A DNA stretch of 64,000 nucleotides from Kocuria carniphila. Its GTDB lineage: Bacteria > Actinomycetota > Actinomycetes > Actinomycetales > Micrococcaceae. Under the pieces are notes generated by a model. The model had not been told where the DNA came from and ran no database searches. It saw only the letters and a program-made list of their open reading frames with translations. The stretch covers positions 33,953 through 97,952 of the forward strand of contig NZ_NOIT01000017.1 of the NCBI RefSeq assembly GCF_004136555.1, read 5' to 3'. The translations under genes were made by a program, and so were the position numbers. Numbering within the stretch: the stretch's first letter is position 1; every line of letters begins with the position of its first letter. This document shows, one piece after another, positions 1-8,099 of this stretch.

Positions 1-1061
1 GGGTCATCAAGGTGGAACGCCCCGGCGCCGGGGATGACACCCGCAACTGGGGGCCGCCGTGGTCCGAAACCGGAGCCACGTACTTCGAGTCAGCCAACCG
101 CAATAAGGAGTCCGTGGCCCTGGACCTCACGGATCCAGAGGACCTGGCGCTCGCCAAGAAGTTGGCCCTCAAAGCGGACATGCTGGTCGAAAACTTCAAA
201 CCCGGGGGCCTGGCCAAGCTGGGATTGGGCTACGAGGACCTGAGGGATGAGAATCCCGGGCTGATTTACGCGTCCATCTCCGGATTCGGTTCCGCCGGGG
301 GACGCCACCTGGCCGGATACGACTTCCTGGTGCAGGCCGTGGGCGGGCTCATGAGCATTACCGGTCCAGCCGATGGCTCGCCCTATAAGGCCGGCGTGGC
401 GCTCGTGGACGTGCTGTGCGCCAAGGACACGACCATTGGCGTGCTGTCCGCGCTCGAAGCGCGCCGCCGGAACAACGGGCGCGGCTCCCACCTGGAGATC
501 AATTTGCTGTCCAGCTTGCAGGGTGCACTGGTCAATCAAGGGCAGGCGTACCTGGGCGCGGATAAGGTTCCGTCGCGCATGGGCAATGAGCATCCGTCCA
601 TCGTTCCGTACCAGTTGTTGGAGTGCTCGGACGGACCGCTCGCGGTGACCGTGGGAAATGACGGTCAGTTCGCTCGCATGGCCGCGGCCCTGGGGGTGGC
701 CGAACTGGCCGAGGATGAGCGGTTCGCAACCAACACGGAGCGTGTGGCCCATCGGGACACCCTGGTTCCGTTGCTTGAAAAAGCCCTTTCCGCCAACACC
801 GCTCAGCACTGGCAGGACGTCCTCACCGAGGTCGGTGTTCCCGCGGGAAAGGTGGGCGGCATCGATCAGGGAGTCGCCCTGGCGGAAGAGCTCGGCCTCG
901 AACCCACCGTGGATGTTCAGGACGCCTCCGGGACAACCGTGGGCCGCCAGTTCCGGCCTCCGGTGACCTGGAATCCGCCGCTGGATACGCCCACTGCGGC
1001 CCCGCCACAGCTCGGGGAGCATACGGAATCGGTGGTGGAATGGCTCAACCGAACTTCTTAG
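1..1061 (+). CDS. Class III (CaiB/BaiF) CoA-transferase, 5'-truncated; likely glutarate/dicarboxylate type
   Basis: The frame is open to the window edge and begins V-I-K-V-E-R-P-G, the usual motif about 40 residues into CaiB/BaiF CoA-transferases, so the true start lies outside. The family moves CoA between carboxylic acids through a covalent aspartyl intermediate. Visible landmarks are N-R-N-K-E-S-V-A-L-D, the S-I-S-G-F-G segment, the E-A-R-R-R-N-N-G-R-G linker and a C-terminal P-P-Q-L-G-E-H-T. The motif I-N-L-L-S-S followed by S-I-V-P-Y-Q recalls the succinate/glutarate CoA-transferase (SUGCT-like) branch as I remember it. The next genes are a glutaryl-CoA-dehydrogenase-like enzyme and a hydroxybutyryl-CoA dehydrogenase, which supports activation of glutarate. 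The substrate is inferred. Where many relatives carry the catalytic Asp I read Ser, but this is an alignment by eye. Confidence 0.88.
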   Translation, partial: VIKVERPGAGDDTRNWGPPWSETGATYFESANRNKESVALDLTDPEDLALAKKLALKADMLVENFKPGGLAKLGLGYEDLRDENPGLIYASISGFGSAGGRHLAGYDFLVQAVGGLMSITGPADGSPYKAGVALVDVLCAKDTTIGVLSALEARRRNNGRGSHLEINLLSSLQGALVNQGQAYLGADKVPSRMGNEHPSIVPYQLLECSDGPLAVTVGNDGQFARMAAALGVAELAEDERFATNTERVAHRDTLVPLLEKALSANTAQHWQDVLTEVGVPAGKVGGIDQGVALAEELGLEPTVDVQDASGTTVGRQFRPPVTWNPPLDTPTAAPPQLGEHTESVVEWLNRTS

Positions 1062-1209
1062 GTGAGTGAAATAAAAAGGGGGCTGGCGCGGCAAGGTTTC
1101 GCGAGCGGCGTCGTCCCCGTAACGTGAGTCACAACTACAGAATGGGCGCGGTCGCAGTCTGTCCCGGGCCCTCGCACTACCGGCATGACCAATGATGCAA
1201 AGGAGCACC

Positions 1210-2388
1210 ATGACCACCCCAGAGCTGTCCGCGGACCCCTCGGATCTGATCAGTTTCGATTCCCTGCTCACCCCCGAGGAGCTCGAGCTGCGCCAGACCG
1301 TGCGGGAGTTCGTGAACGCGCAGATCAAGCCGAACATCGCCAAGTGGTTCGAGGCCGCCGAGTTCCCACTGGAGATCGTGCCGGAAATGGCCAAGCTGGG
1401 TCTGCTGGGCATGCACCTCAAGGGTTACGGCTGCGCGGGTCGCTCGGCTGTGGAGTACGGCCTGGCCGGTGCGGAACTGGAGGCCGGAGATTCGGGCCTG
1501 CGCACGTTCGTGTCCGTGCAGGGTTCGCTGGCCATGAGCGCCATTTACAAGTGGGGCTCGGAGGAGCAGAAGCAGGAGTGGCTGCCGCAGATGGCCGCCG
1601 GTGAGGCGATCGGTTGCTTCGGCCTGACCGAGCCGACCGCGGGTTCGGACCCGTCCTCGATGACCACCAACGCCAAGCGCGACGGTGACGACTGGGTGCT
1701 CAACGGCACCAAGCGGTGGATCGGCCTGGCCAATGTGGCCAAGGTGGCCGTGATCTGGGCGCAGACCGATGATGGCATCCGCGGCTTCGTGGTGCCCACC
1801 GATACCGCCGGCTACAAGGCCACGCCCATCGAATCCAAGCTGTCGATGCGCGCGTCCATCCAGTGCGAAATCGAGCTGACGGATGTGCGCCTGCCCGCCA
1901 GCGCGATGCTCCCCGAGGCCAAGGGCCTGCGCGGGCCGTTCTCGTGCCTCAACGAAGCCCGCTACGGCATCATCTGGGGCGCCATGGGCGCGGCCCGCGA
2001 TTCGTTCGAGGCGGCCCTGGACTACTCCAAGCAGCGCATGCAGTTCGACAAGCCCCTGGCCGGCTACCAGCTCACGCAGCAGAAGCTCGTGGACATGGCG
2101 CTGGAGATCAACAAGGGCTTCCTGCTCGCCCTGCAGATCGGTCGCATGAAGGACGCCGGTACGCTGCAGAACCACCAGATCTCGGTGGGCAAGCTCAACA
2201 ACTGCCGCGAGGCCATCGCGATCGCCCGCGAAGCTCGCACCATCCTGGGCGGCAACGGCATCACCCTGGACTACTCGCCGCTGCGCCATGCCAACAACCT
2301 GGAATCCGTGCGCACCTACGAGGGTACCGACGAGGTTCACACTCTGATCCTCGGCCAGTACCTCACCGGCGAGCCGGCCTTCCGCTGA
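1210..2388 (+). CDS. gcdH: Acyl-CoA dehydrogenase, glutaryl-CoA dehydrogenase-like
   Basis: A 392-residue FAD enzyme, predicted to oxidise and decarboxylate glutaryl-CoA to crotonyl-CoA. The start is ATG 1210 because AAAGGAG lies at 1199-1205; two in-frame ATGs at 1192 and 1195 lack such a site. Seen: the acyl-CoA dehydrogenase signature C-F-G-L-T-E-P-T-A-G-S-D in the middle, the R-W-I-G loop, G-L-R-G-P-F-S-C-L-N-E-A-R-Y-G-I, and near the C-terminus R-T-Y-E-G-T-D-E, whose Glu is the expected catalytic base. The long conserved C-terminal half resembles GcdH more than short-chain enzymes. It sits between a CoA-transferase and 3-hydroxybutyryl-CoA dehydrogenase, giving a short route glutarate, glutaryl-CoA, crotonyl-CoA, acetoacetyl-CoA; a hydratase is missing from this cluster. 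Confidence 0.9.
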   Translation: MTTPELSADPSDLISFDSLLTPEELELRQTVREFVNAQIKPNIAKWFEAAEFPLEIVPEMAKLGLLGMHLKGYGCAGRSAVEYGLAGAELEAGDSGLRTFVSVQGSLAMSAIYKWGSEEQKQEWLPQMAAGEAIGCFGLTEPTAGSDPSSMTTNAKRDGDDWVLNGTKRWIGLANVAKVAVIWAQTDDGIRGFVVPTDTAGYKATPIESKLSMRASIQCEIELTDVRLPASAMLPEAKGLRGPFSCLNEARYGIIWGAMGAARDSFEAALDYSKQRMQFDKPLAGYQLTQQKLVDMALEINKGFLLALQIGRMKDAGTLQNHQISVGKLNNCREAIAIAREARTILGGNGITLDYSPLRHANNLESVRTYEGTDEVHTLILGQYLTGEPAFR

Positions 2389-2404
2389 TCGGCACGTTCC
2401 ACCT

Positions 2405-2435
2405 GGCGCTCGCGGCGGATTCCGTCGCGAGCGCC
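2405..2435 (+). terminator. GC-rich hairpin between the acyl-CoA dehydrogenase and hydroxybutyryl-CoA dehydrogenase genes
   Basis: Arms 2405-2414 and 2426-2435 (GGCGCTCGCG / CGCGAGCGCC) pair perfectly around an 11-base loop and are followed by TCCATTT. It begins 17 bases after the upstream stop. It is a plausible terminator or attenuator, but the U tract is weak and the two flanking genes may still be cotranscribed. Confidence 0.55.
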
Positions 2436-2487
2436 TCCATTTCAGGACTGAGTTCGAATCCGAATCCGAGTTCGAGGAGACTTCCGC

Positions 2488-3363
2488 ATGAGCACCACCA
2501 TCGACAGCATCAAGAACATCACCGTGATCGGCGCCGGCACCATGGGTCGCCAGATCGCGATGACCGCCGCGCTCGCCGGGTATCAGACCACGGTGCAGGA
2601 CATCAGCCAGGACATGCTCGACGCCGCATCCACCGAAATGAGGGGTTGGGCCGAGTCCCGCGTGGCCAAAGGCAAGCTCGAGCAATCCACCGCCGACGCC
2701 GCTCTGGCCAACTTGGCGTGGGAAACGGACCTCGAGCGCGCGGCCGCCAATGCGGACTTCGTGATCGAGGCCGCCACCGAGCGCCTCGACATCAAGCGCG
2801 GGATCTTCGAATCCCTGGGGTCCCTGGCGCCGTCGCACGCAATCCTGGCCACCAACTCCTCGACCCTCGGTTCGTCCAAGGTGGCCGAGGCGTCCGGGCG
2901 CGCGGATCAAGTGTGCAACATGCACTTCTTCAACCCCGCCCTGGTCATGAAGTGCGTGGAAGTGGTCCGCCACGATTCCACCAGTGACAACACCGTGGAC
3001 CTCACCATGGAACTGGCCCGGCGCATGGGCAAGGAACCGGTGCTCATTAACCGTGAGATCCCCGGGTTTATAGCCAACCGCGTGATGGGTGCGATCAACG
3101 ATGAGTCCCTGTTCCTCTACGAGAACGGGTACGCCTCCAAGGAAGACATCGACGCCGCCATCCGCAACGGACTGGGCCACCCCATGGGCCCGTTCGAGCT
3201 CATGGACATGGTGGGCCTGGACGTCATCGACTTCATCGCCAAGGCCACCAACGAGGAGACCGGCGCGGAAGAGGACAAGCCCAACGAGTCAATCTCCAAG
3301 CTCGTGGCCGAGGGCAAGTTCGGCCGCAAGTCAGGCGAAGGGTTCTACGAGTACAAGAAGTAG
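2488..3363 (+). CDS. 3-hydroxybutyryl-CoA dehydrogenase (NAD-dependent)
   Basis: A 291-residue soluble dehydrogenase that should oxidise (S)-3-hydroxybutyryl-CoA to acetoacetyl-CoA. The Rossmann motif G-A-G-T-M-G lies near residues 12-17. The signature N-M-H-F-F-N-P holds the expected catalytic His around residue 150, the domain junction I-P-G-F-I-A-N-R-V is present, and the C-terminal domain has G-L-G-H-P-M-G-P-F-E-L-M-D. The length is normal for the stand-alone FadB2/Hbd type. GAGGAG lies 9 bases before the ATG. It follows the GcdH-like gene by 99 bases and would act on crotonyl-CoA after hydration. Confidence 0.93.
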   Translation: MSTTIDSIKNITVIGAGTMGRQIAMTAALAGYQTTVQDISQDMLDAASTEMRGWAESRVAKGKLEQSTADAALANLAWETDLERAAANADFVIEAATERLDIKRGIFESLGSLAPSHAILATNSSTLGSSKVAEASGRADQVCNMHFFNPALVMKCVEVVRHDSTSDNTVDLTMELARRMGKEPVLINREIPGFIANRVMGAINDESLFLYENGYASKEDIDAAIRNGLGHPMGPFELMDMVGLDVIDFIAKATNEETGAEEDKPNESISKLVAEGKFGRKSGEGFYEYKK

Positions 3364-3372
3364 GGGGGAGAA

Positions 3373-3576
3373 GTGCCGGCGTCCAAATTTCTCCGAGTAG
3401 CCCTCCCTCTGGCGTTTGCCCTTGTGGCATTGGCCCTTGCACTGGGAGTCATCCGCGACGGTGGCGATCCAATCTCAAGGGGTGCATTGGTCGTTGCCGT
3501 GGTCGGTCTAGCGATCAGCATTGTTTTTCTCAAACCGGCTAATGCACGTGGCGGCAATGCGGTCCACGAGGACTAG
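3373..3576 (+). CDS. Small two-helix membrane protein
   Basis: A 67-residue protein with a GTG start that lies two bases after a GGGGGGAG stretch (3363-3370). Two hydrophobic segments (about residues 8-26 and 35-54) flank a short R-D-G-G-D-P loop, and the C-terminus is hydrophilic. No family recognised. It starts 9 bases after the hydroxybutyryl-CoA dehydrogenase stop, so it is probably translated from the same transcript, and it converges on the kinase-like gene with a 10-base gap. The strong SD-like stretch and membrane pattern support a real gene, though short hydrophobic reading frames do occur by chance. Confidence 0.6.
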   Translation: MPASKFLRVALPLAFALVALALALGVIRDGGDPISRGALVVAVVGLAISIVFLKPANARGGNAVHED

Positions 3577-3586
3577 AAATAGACCC

Positions 3587-4486
3587 TCAGCTCCACATCG
3601 CTCGAGCGAGGACTGGCGCGCCCAGTACCGGTTCCTGCTCCAGGACGGTCACGCCCGTGAGGCCGGATTCAGCAAGCAACGATCGCAGCGTTTCGCCAAT
3701 AACCGTTGGCGCCAGCCCGCCTCCCAGCACCACGGGCAGAGACCCGGTGAGTTGCTGGGCAACGGTGATGGTGAGTTCGTGCAGTTCGGAAGCTGCTCGG
3801 TGCACTAGCTCCTGTGCCACAGCATCACCGTGAGTGGCGAACTCCACCACCCTCCTGGACAACCCGGCCCAAAATGATCGGTCCGGGCGGTCGTGGAAAG
3901 CCGCAATGAGCTCCACCACGGAAGAAACACCAGCCTCCGACAGGATCGTCCGAGTGAACTTATCGGCCACGGCACCGGGTTCGCGCTGGTCGGCGCGCAG
4001 CACGGAGCGGACCGCCTCACGCCCCAGCCAATAGCCGCTGCCCTCGTCACCGAGCAGGTACCCCCAACCTCCTGCCCGGCGCTCGCAGCCCGTGGAATCA
4101 ATGCCCCAGGCCACGGAACCGGTGCCCGCGATCACCGCGATGCCGGTCGTGTGACCCCCCGCAGCAAGGATCAGGCGAGTGTCATGCACGGCGGTCACGG
4201 GAACGTCAGGTGCGGCCCCAGAAACGGAGCGGACGAGATTCTCGAGCCGAACGGCGTCGGCGGGGGTGTCCACACCACCGGCACCGGCGACCACCGGTAC
4301 TGAAGGGCTGGCCCCCAGCTCGCCGAACACATCGCGCAATGCTGCCGCCGCGGCGTCGGCCGAGACGTTTTGAACGTTGGCGCTGGGCCCCTTGGCTTGA
4401 CGAACGGCCTGGCCATCGCGGAACAGCACCCCGCGTGTGGTGCTGCCGCCGATGTCCAGGCCGATCAGATCGCCCGAGAAGGTCAC
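3587..4486 (-). CDS. BadF/BadG/BcrA/BcrD-type ATPase, N-acetylglucosamine-kinase-like
   Basis: A 299-residue member of the ASKHA (actin-like ATPase/sugar kinase) fold. The N-terminus carries the phosphate-1 motif L-D-I-G-G-S-T-T-R-G; the middle shows V-I-A-G-T-G-S-V-A-W-G and G-D-E-G-S-G-Y-W-L-G, which are typical of N-acetylglucosamine kinases. The most likely role is phosphorylation of an amino sugar recovered from the cell wall or chitin. The start overlaps the stop of the upstream monooxygenase gene by 4 bases (ATGA), so the two are translationally coupled. The substrate is inferred from the family and not tested by context. Confidence 0.82.
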   Translation of the reverse strand: MTFSGDLIGLDIGGSTTRGVLFRDGQAVRQAKGPSANVQNVSADAAAAALRDVFGELGASPSVPVVAGAGGVDTPADAVRLENLVRSVSGAAPDVPVTAVHDTRLILAAGGHTTGIAVIAGTGSVAWGIDSTGCERRAGGWGYLLGDEGSGYWLGREAVRSVLRADQREPGAVADKFTRTILSEAGVSSVVELIAAFHDRPDRSFWAGLSRRVVEFATHGDAVAQELVHRAASELHELTITVAQQLTGSLPVVLGGGLAPTVIGETLRSLLAESGLTGVTVLEQEPVLGAPVLARAMWS

Positions 4487-4803
4487 TGGACCTTCAGCTC
4501 GCCCATTTCATCCCAACCGTCGCCGTCGATCTGACGGGAAATGATGCGGGGAGTGGAGCTGAGGTACTGCGGAAATTGCTCGGTCATCTTGGTGAAGTGA
4601 TCGGACTTCACGTGCGCCTCGGCGGCGTCGTCATTGAAGGCCTCCACGAGCACGTACTCGTTGGGGTTGTCCACGCTGCGGGACCAGTCGAACCACTTGT
4701 TGCCGGCCTCGGCGCGCGTGGCCTGCGTGAACTCGTCGACCAGCTGGGGCCAATTGTCGGAGTGCTCGGGCTTCACATCGAATTTCACAACGATAAAGAT
4801 CAT
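4483..4803 (-). CDS. Putative quinol/antibiotic-biosynthesis-type monooxygenase (ABM domain)
   Basis: A 106-residue single-domain ferredoxin-like fold protein. Typical ABM features are the N-terminal strand I-V-V-K-F-D-V-K-P, the T-R-A-E-A-G-N helix end, the W-S-R-S-V-D-N-P-N-E-Y-V-L-V-E-A strand pair and the H-V-K-S-D-H-F segment. Relatives such as YgiN oxidise quinols without a cofactor or degrade small aromatic or haem-like molecules. It is the first gene of a two-gene unit with the sugar-kinase-like gene. The start ATG is preceded by GGAGGC. Function beyond the family is unknown. Confidence 0.85.
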   Translation of the reverse strand: MIFIVVKFDVKPEHSDNWPQLVDEFTQATRAEAGNKWFDWSRSVDNPNEYVLVEAFNDDAAEAHVKSDHFTKMTEQFPQYLSSTPRIISRQIDGDGWDEMGELKVQ

Positions 4804-5042
4804 GGATTGCCTCCTTGGTTGCGGTTATCCCTTCCAGCATATGGGTGGAAGGCGGTGACATATGGGGCAGGGGTTTGCGAGCGTCGACATCTGTGGCTCG
4901 GGATCGCAGGGATACCAGTGGTTTGCGTACGATCCTCTGCCAGAAATGTCGCAACGGCCCAGCAAGCGCTAACCTCGGCCGGAATTGTTCGCAGGGTGAT
5001 GCGCGTGAGGGCGCGCACCCGCCCCAACGGACCCCACCCATG

Positions 5043-5075
5043 CGTAAGGCCCCCGCCAGTGGCGAGGGCCTTACG
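5043..5075 (-). terminator. Hairpin downstream of the CsbD-like gene
   Basis: CGTAAGGCCCCCGCC (5043-5057) pairs with GGCGAGGGCCTTACG (5061-5075) with one internal mismatch and a 3-base loop. It lies 26 bases beyond the csbD-like stop on the minus strand. No clear U tract follows on that strand; on the plus strand it is followed by an A-rich run. The rest of the 4804-5100 gap holds only the presumed promoter of the monooxygenase-kinase unit. Confidence 0.65.
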
Positions 5076-5100
5076 GTCAAAAAATTGCGTGGTGCGGAAC

Positions 5101-5292
5101 CTAGTTCAGCCCGTCCTTCAGGTTCTTGCCGGCGTCTTTGACGTTTTCCACGGACTGCTTGGCGCCACCAGAAGCCTTCTGGGATGCACCTTCAGCCTGC
5201 ATATCGCGGTTTTCCGTGGCATCACCAAGCTTTTCCTTGGCGGATCCGGACGCTTTCTCCGCAGCATTACTGATTTTATCGCCGATTCCCAT
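5101..5292 (-). CDS. CsbD family stress protein
   Basis: A 63-residue hydrophilic, Lys/Glu/Ala/Gly-rich protein (G-I-G-D-K-I-S-N-A-A-E-K start, repeated A-S-G-x-A-K blocks), characteristic of CsbD-like general stress proteins. The start is ATG 5292 because GAGGAAG sits 5 bases upstream; the in-frame GTG two codons earlier lies too close to that site. It is a single gene with its own downstream hairpin. The family is often controlled by stress sigma factors; no such promoter can be assigned here with certainty. Confidence 0.8.
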   Translation of the reverse strand: MGIGDKISNAAEKASGSAKEKLGDATENRDMQAEGASQKASGGAKQSVENVKDAGKNLKDGLN

Positions 5293-5432
5293 AGGCACTT
5301 CCTCTCGTAGAACGAACAGGTATCCATAATGTAAACGGACTTCCCTGGGAGGGGAAGAGGGGGAGCCTGGTATTTCGCCCAGAGCGTGCGCCCACCCCGC
5401 CTGTTCGGGCCATCAACCCAGGTCAGGGGTGG

Positions 5433-6389
5433 TTACTGGTAAGACACAAACCACGGCTTGGGTTCTAGGTTGTACGTCTGCTCCGGGGTGAACGTGGGGG
5501 TGTCCTCGTCGTAGAAGTTCTTCCACGCCATGTGGATCCCCTCGGGCAGGCCCTGCTGCAGTACGCCCCAGGTTTCCTTTTTCATTTCCGGAGTGCCGTG
5601 CCCGTCAGCGTGCAGTACCAGCTCGAGTTCGGGGTGGTCGGTCTTGATGTTCTCGCGGTCCTGAATCATGGACATCGAGAACTGGTGCAGGATCACGACC
5701 TTCTGCGGCAGGTTGTTTTCGGCGGTGAGCTTGGCGAGCCACTCGGTGGTCTCGTTGATTTCCTCCGCGGAGACGGAACCGATCTGTTGCATGTGCACCT
5801 GGCCGGGAGCCAGGCGCCATTCGGGATCCAGGGCCAACCCCACGTTGGGTCGTTTCAGGAGTTCCTCGTACATCTTGGCCTGGGTCAGGAAGTCGGTGTG
5901 GCCCGGTTGGAGATCGAGGACCACGTACACGCCGTTCTTCTCGGCCGCCTCGATGTAGGGGATGAAGTGCTCCACGGGCACTTCATTGGAGTAGTTACCG
6001 TCCGCGCCAGGTTCCGAGGATGCTGCCGTCACGATGATCTCGAACGCGGGGATGACCTTCTCCTCGCTGTGCGGCTGATACTGCTTGGCCAGTTCGATCG
6101 CGCGCTGTGCCGATTCCTCCGGGCCCTGCTCGCCCAGTGCACCTAGGCCCGGGGTTCCGGGGTGTCCGTAGAGGGCCACGAACCGTCGGTCCGGGAACAA
6201 CTCTGTTCCGCCCCCGATCAGCTCGGGTGGTTCCGTGGGTGACGGTGTTGCCTCGGGCGCCGACGACGCCGCCGTGCCGTTCTGCGTGGCCGCGGCCTGG
6301 TCGGGGGTTTCGGTGGCGGCGTCGCCGCACGCTGTCAGCAAGAGGGCGGCGCAGGCGGCGGTGGCAATGGCGGTGGAGAGTCGGCGCAT
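5433..6389 (-). CDS. Secreted lipoprotein of unknown function, probable TIM-barrel-like fold
   Basis: A 318-residue protein starting at ATG 6389; a signal peptide ends in a lipobox L-L-T-A-C (Cys about residue 20), then a Ser/Thr/Pro/Ala-rich linker to about residue 55. The mature domain begins R-R-F-V-A-L-Y-G-H-P-G and has alternating strand-like hydrophobic stretches, including V-Y-V-V-L-D-L-Q-P-G-H, V-G-L-A-L-D-P-E-W and V-V-I-L-H-Q-F, which suggests a beta/alpha barrel such as those of glycoside-hydrolase-like proteins. Candidate acidic residues are in L-D-L-Q and D-P-E-W. I do not recognise a named family. It is a single minus-strand gene, divergent from the membrane protein at 6531. Confidence 0.82.
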   Translation of the reverse strand: MRRLSTAIATAACAALLLTACGDAATETPDQAAATQNGTAASSAPEATPSPTEPPELIGGGTELFPDRRFVALYGHPGTPGLGALGEQGPEESAQRAIELAKQYQPHSEEKVIPAFEIIVTAASSEPGADGNYSNEVPVEHFIPYIEAAEKNGVYVVLDLQPGHTDFLTQAKMYEELLKRPNVGLALDPEWRLAPGQVHMQQIGSVSAEEINETTEWLAKLTAENNLPQKVVILHQFSMSMIQDRENIKTDHPELELVLHADGHGTPEMKKETWGVLQQGLPEGIHMAWKNFYDEDTPTFTPEQTYNLEPKPWFVSYQ

Positions 6390-6530
6390 AGCGCAAATTA
6401 CCTCAGGGGGTCGGTCGGTCACGGGGTAACGCCCATGGTCAGCGTGCTGTCCAAGTGGCGGTACTGCCAGCCTATGCTCAAACGGATAGGGCGCATGGCA
6501 ACATGACAGTACCGACCCCCGGAGGTTCTC

Positions 6531-7538
6531 ATGAGCTCGCCCTACACACCCCCAACGGGTCCATCGGGCCCTCACGAGCCCTCCGAGGACGGTTCACGCG
6601 TTGAAGGGCCGCAGGAGTATGCCCCGGCGTACGGTTCGGCCAAGCCTCGAGAAGGAACCTCGGTCAAGACGGCCATCCTGTTGATCGGCGTTGCCGCACT
6701 CATCGGCCTGCTCGTGCTGGGCGCCCTGCTCTGGGCAATCACCAGAACGGTTCCCACACTATTCACTGGCGGTGAAGAAGATCCGCCCGGGCCTCCTCCC
6801 ACTACGGCGGTCGCCCAACCGACCCAGGAACGCGAGCCGACGACGTCGCCGTCGGCCGCGGCGTCGAACGCCCCGAGCCCCGAGGAGACCACGGAACCCG
6901 AGCGCCCCGTGGCCCAGGGTGGAAGTTTGCACGCGCCGACCGGGGACCCCTTGTTCAGCAAGGAAGGCGAGTTCACGGAGACGGTCCTGGAGGAAAGTGA
7001 CGAGATCGCGATCGAGGTTCCGGATCATGACGGGCCGCTCTTGATCACGTGGTCCGTGACGAGTGACCGCGAAAGTGGCGGAGTTTTCCTCAACGCCCAC
7101 GAGAGCAAGGGTGGGGAGATGACCGAGCACATGGGCTCCGTCGGAGACGGTCAAACGGGCATGTGGCTCATCGACGCGGATCCGGGTGAGCCCAAGACCA
7201 CCGTGATCTACCCCCAGGGCAATGGCGATACCCAGTGGAAGGTGCAAGGGTTCCCGGTCTCCGAGGTCCCCCGCGTCGAACGGGGCGCAGAAATCACCGG
7301 TACCGGTCCCGCAGTCGTAGAACTCCCGGCCGGTGATGAGCAGGATTACCGCTTCTCATCCGAGGAAGGTGTGCCGCGAGTCGAGGTCTACGACGCGGAC
7401 GATTTGAGCGCATGGCACCAGTTCGAGTACGGAACGGGACCCGTGGAACTGGACATCACGGCGCGCGGCGACGAACAGATCCTCATGGTGCACGCTGACG
7501 GCGAATGGACGCTAGAGCCACGCAATGGCTGGTTCTAA
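6531..7538 (+). CDS. Single-pass membrane protein with proline-rich N-terminus and extracellular domain
   Basis: A 335-residue protein. The first 43 residues are Pro/Gly/Ser/Glu-rich and cytoplasmic, one transmembrane helix lies at about 45-70 (I-L-L-I-G-V-A-A-L-I-G-L-L), then a long Pro/Thr/Ser/Glu-rich linker to about 130. The C-terminal 200 residues look like a beta-rich extracellular domain with W-S-V-T-S-D and W-H-Q-F-E-Y-G-T motifs. GGAGG precedes the ATG by 6 bases. No family recognised; the layout resembles other actinobacterial surface proteins of unknown role. It converges on the MarR gene with a 6-base gap. Confidence 0.78.
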   Translation: MSSPYTPPTGPSGPHEPSEDGSRVEGPQEYAPAYGSAKPREGTSVKTAILLIGVAALIGLLVLGALLWAITRTVPTLFTGGEEDPPGPPPTTAVAQPTQEREPTTSPSAAASNAPSPEETTEPERPVAQGGSLHAPTGDPLFSKEGEFTETVLEESDEIAIEVPDHDGPLLITWSVTSDRESGGVFLNAHESKGGEMTEHMGSVGDGQTGMWLIDADPGEPKTTVIYPQGNGDTQWKVQGFPVSEVPRVERGAEITGTGPAVVELPAGDEQDYRFSSEEGVPRVEVYDADDLSAWHQFEYGTGPVELDITARGDEQILMVHADGEWTLEPRNGWF

Positions 7539-7544
7539 GGAGTC

Positions 7545-7979
7545 TCAGTCCAGCGAGATCTTCCGCAGCATCCCCAGCAGGTTGGTGCGCTCCTCGTCGG
7601 AGAGGTTGGACAGTGTCCGGTCGGAGGAGGATTCCACTGCGACCTTGGCCTTTTTGTAGAGCTTCTGGCCTTCGGTGGTCGGCACGATGATCTTGGATCG
7701 CCGGTCGTTGGGGTCTGTCTGACGCTGCACCAGACCCATCTTTTCCAACGCGTCCACGATCAAGACGATCTGGCTGGGGTCCAGCACCAAGTGGTAACTC
7801 AACTCGCGCTGCGTGGGGTTCTTCTTGCCGCACACCAGGGACAACACCGAGTAGTGGCGCACCTTCAGTCCCAGGTCAGCCAGGGCGCGGTTCGCGGTGG
7901 CGGAGCCCAGCGAACTGGCGCGCGCCATGAGAAACACGGGCTCTTGCGATAGGTCGGATTCCCTCAGTGTGTGCGGCAT
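7545..7979 (-). CDS. MarR family transcriptional regulator
   Basis: A 144-residue winged-helix repressor. Seen: the helix-turn-helix region N-P-T-Q-R-E-L-S-Y-H-L-V-L-D-P-S-Q (about 55-71), the recognition-helix context D-A-L-E-K-M-G-L-V, and the wing R-Q-T-D-P-N-D-R-R-S-K-I, a MarR hallmark. The length suits the M-P-H-T-L start at 7979; an in-frame ATG 11 codons further upstream has no better ribosome site. It is divergent from the SDR-amidohydrolase-acyl-CoA dehydrogenase-MaoC operon, with a palindrome in the 120-base gap. By analogy with CouR, the ligand may be an aromatic acyl-CoA; this is an inference. Confidence 0.88.
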   Translation of the reverse strand: MPHTLRESDLSQEPVFLMARASSLGSATANRALADLGLKVRHYSVLSLVCGKKNPTQRELSYHLVLDPSQIVLIVDALEKMGLVQRQTDPNDRRSKIIVPTTEGQKLYKKAKVAVESSSDRTLSNLSDEERTNLLGMLRKISLD

Positions 7980-8012
7980 GGCTCCATGGTATCCCGAAAA
8001 CGTCATGTAATG

Positions 8013-8037
8013 GAGAATCTTAATCATTGACAATCTC
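8013..8037. promoter_or_regulatory. Candidate MarR operator in the divergent promoter region
   Basis: An imperfect 25-base palindrome centred at 8025: left half GAGAATCTTAAT against right half GAGATTGTCAAT read from the other strand (9 of 12 positions match). It is AT-rich, 33 bases from the MarR start and 62 bases from the SDR start, where a MarR repressor would control both directions. Confidence 0.5.
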
Positions 8038-8099
8038 AACGAAATGCGATGCCATGGTTTCAGCACATCGTGAACCGCATCACTTACTTGGGAGCAGAC

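Noticed and set aside
90..3180. Long open frames on the minus strand opposite the CoA-transferase, acyl-CoA dehydrogenase and hydroxybutyryl-CoA dehydrogenase genes (443 and 667 codons)
   Set aside because: They lie opposite well-supported genes, have low-complexity His/Gly/Arg-rich products with no motif, and arise because GC-rich third positions leave few stops on the other strand.
4815..5141. A 108-codon plus-strand frame between the monooxygenase and csbD-like genes
   Set aside because: No ribosome site, runs through the terminator hairpin and into the opposite csbD-like gene, and has random-looking composition.
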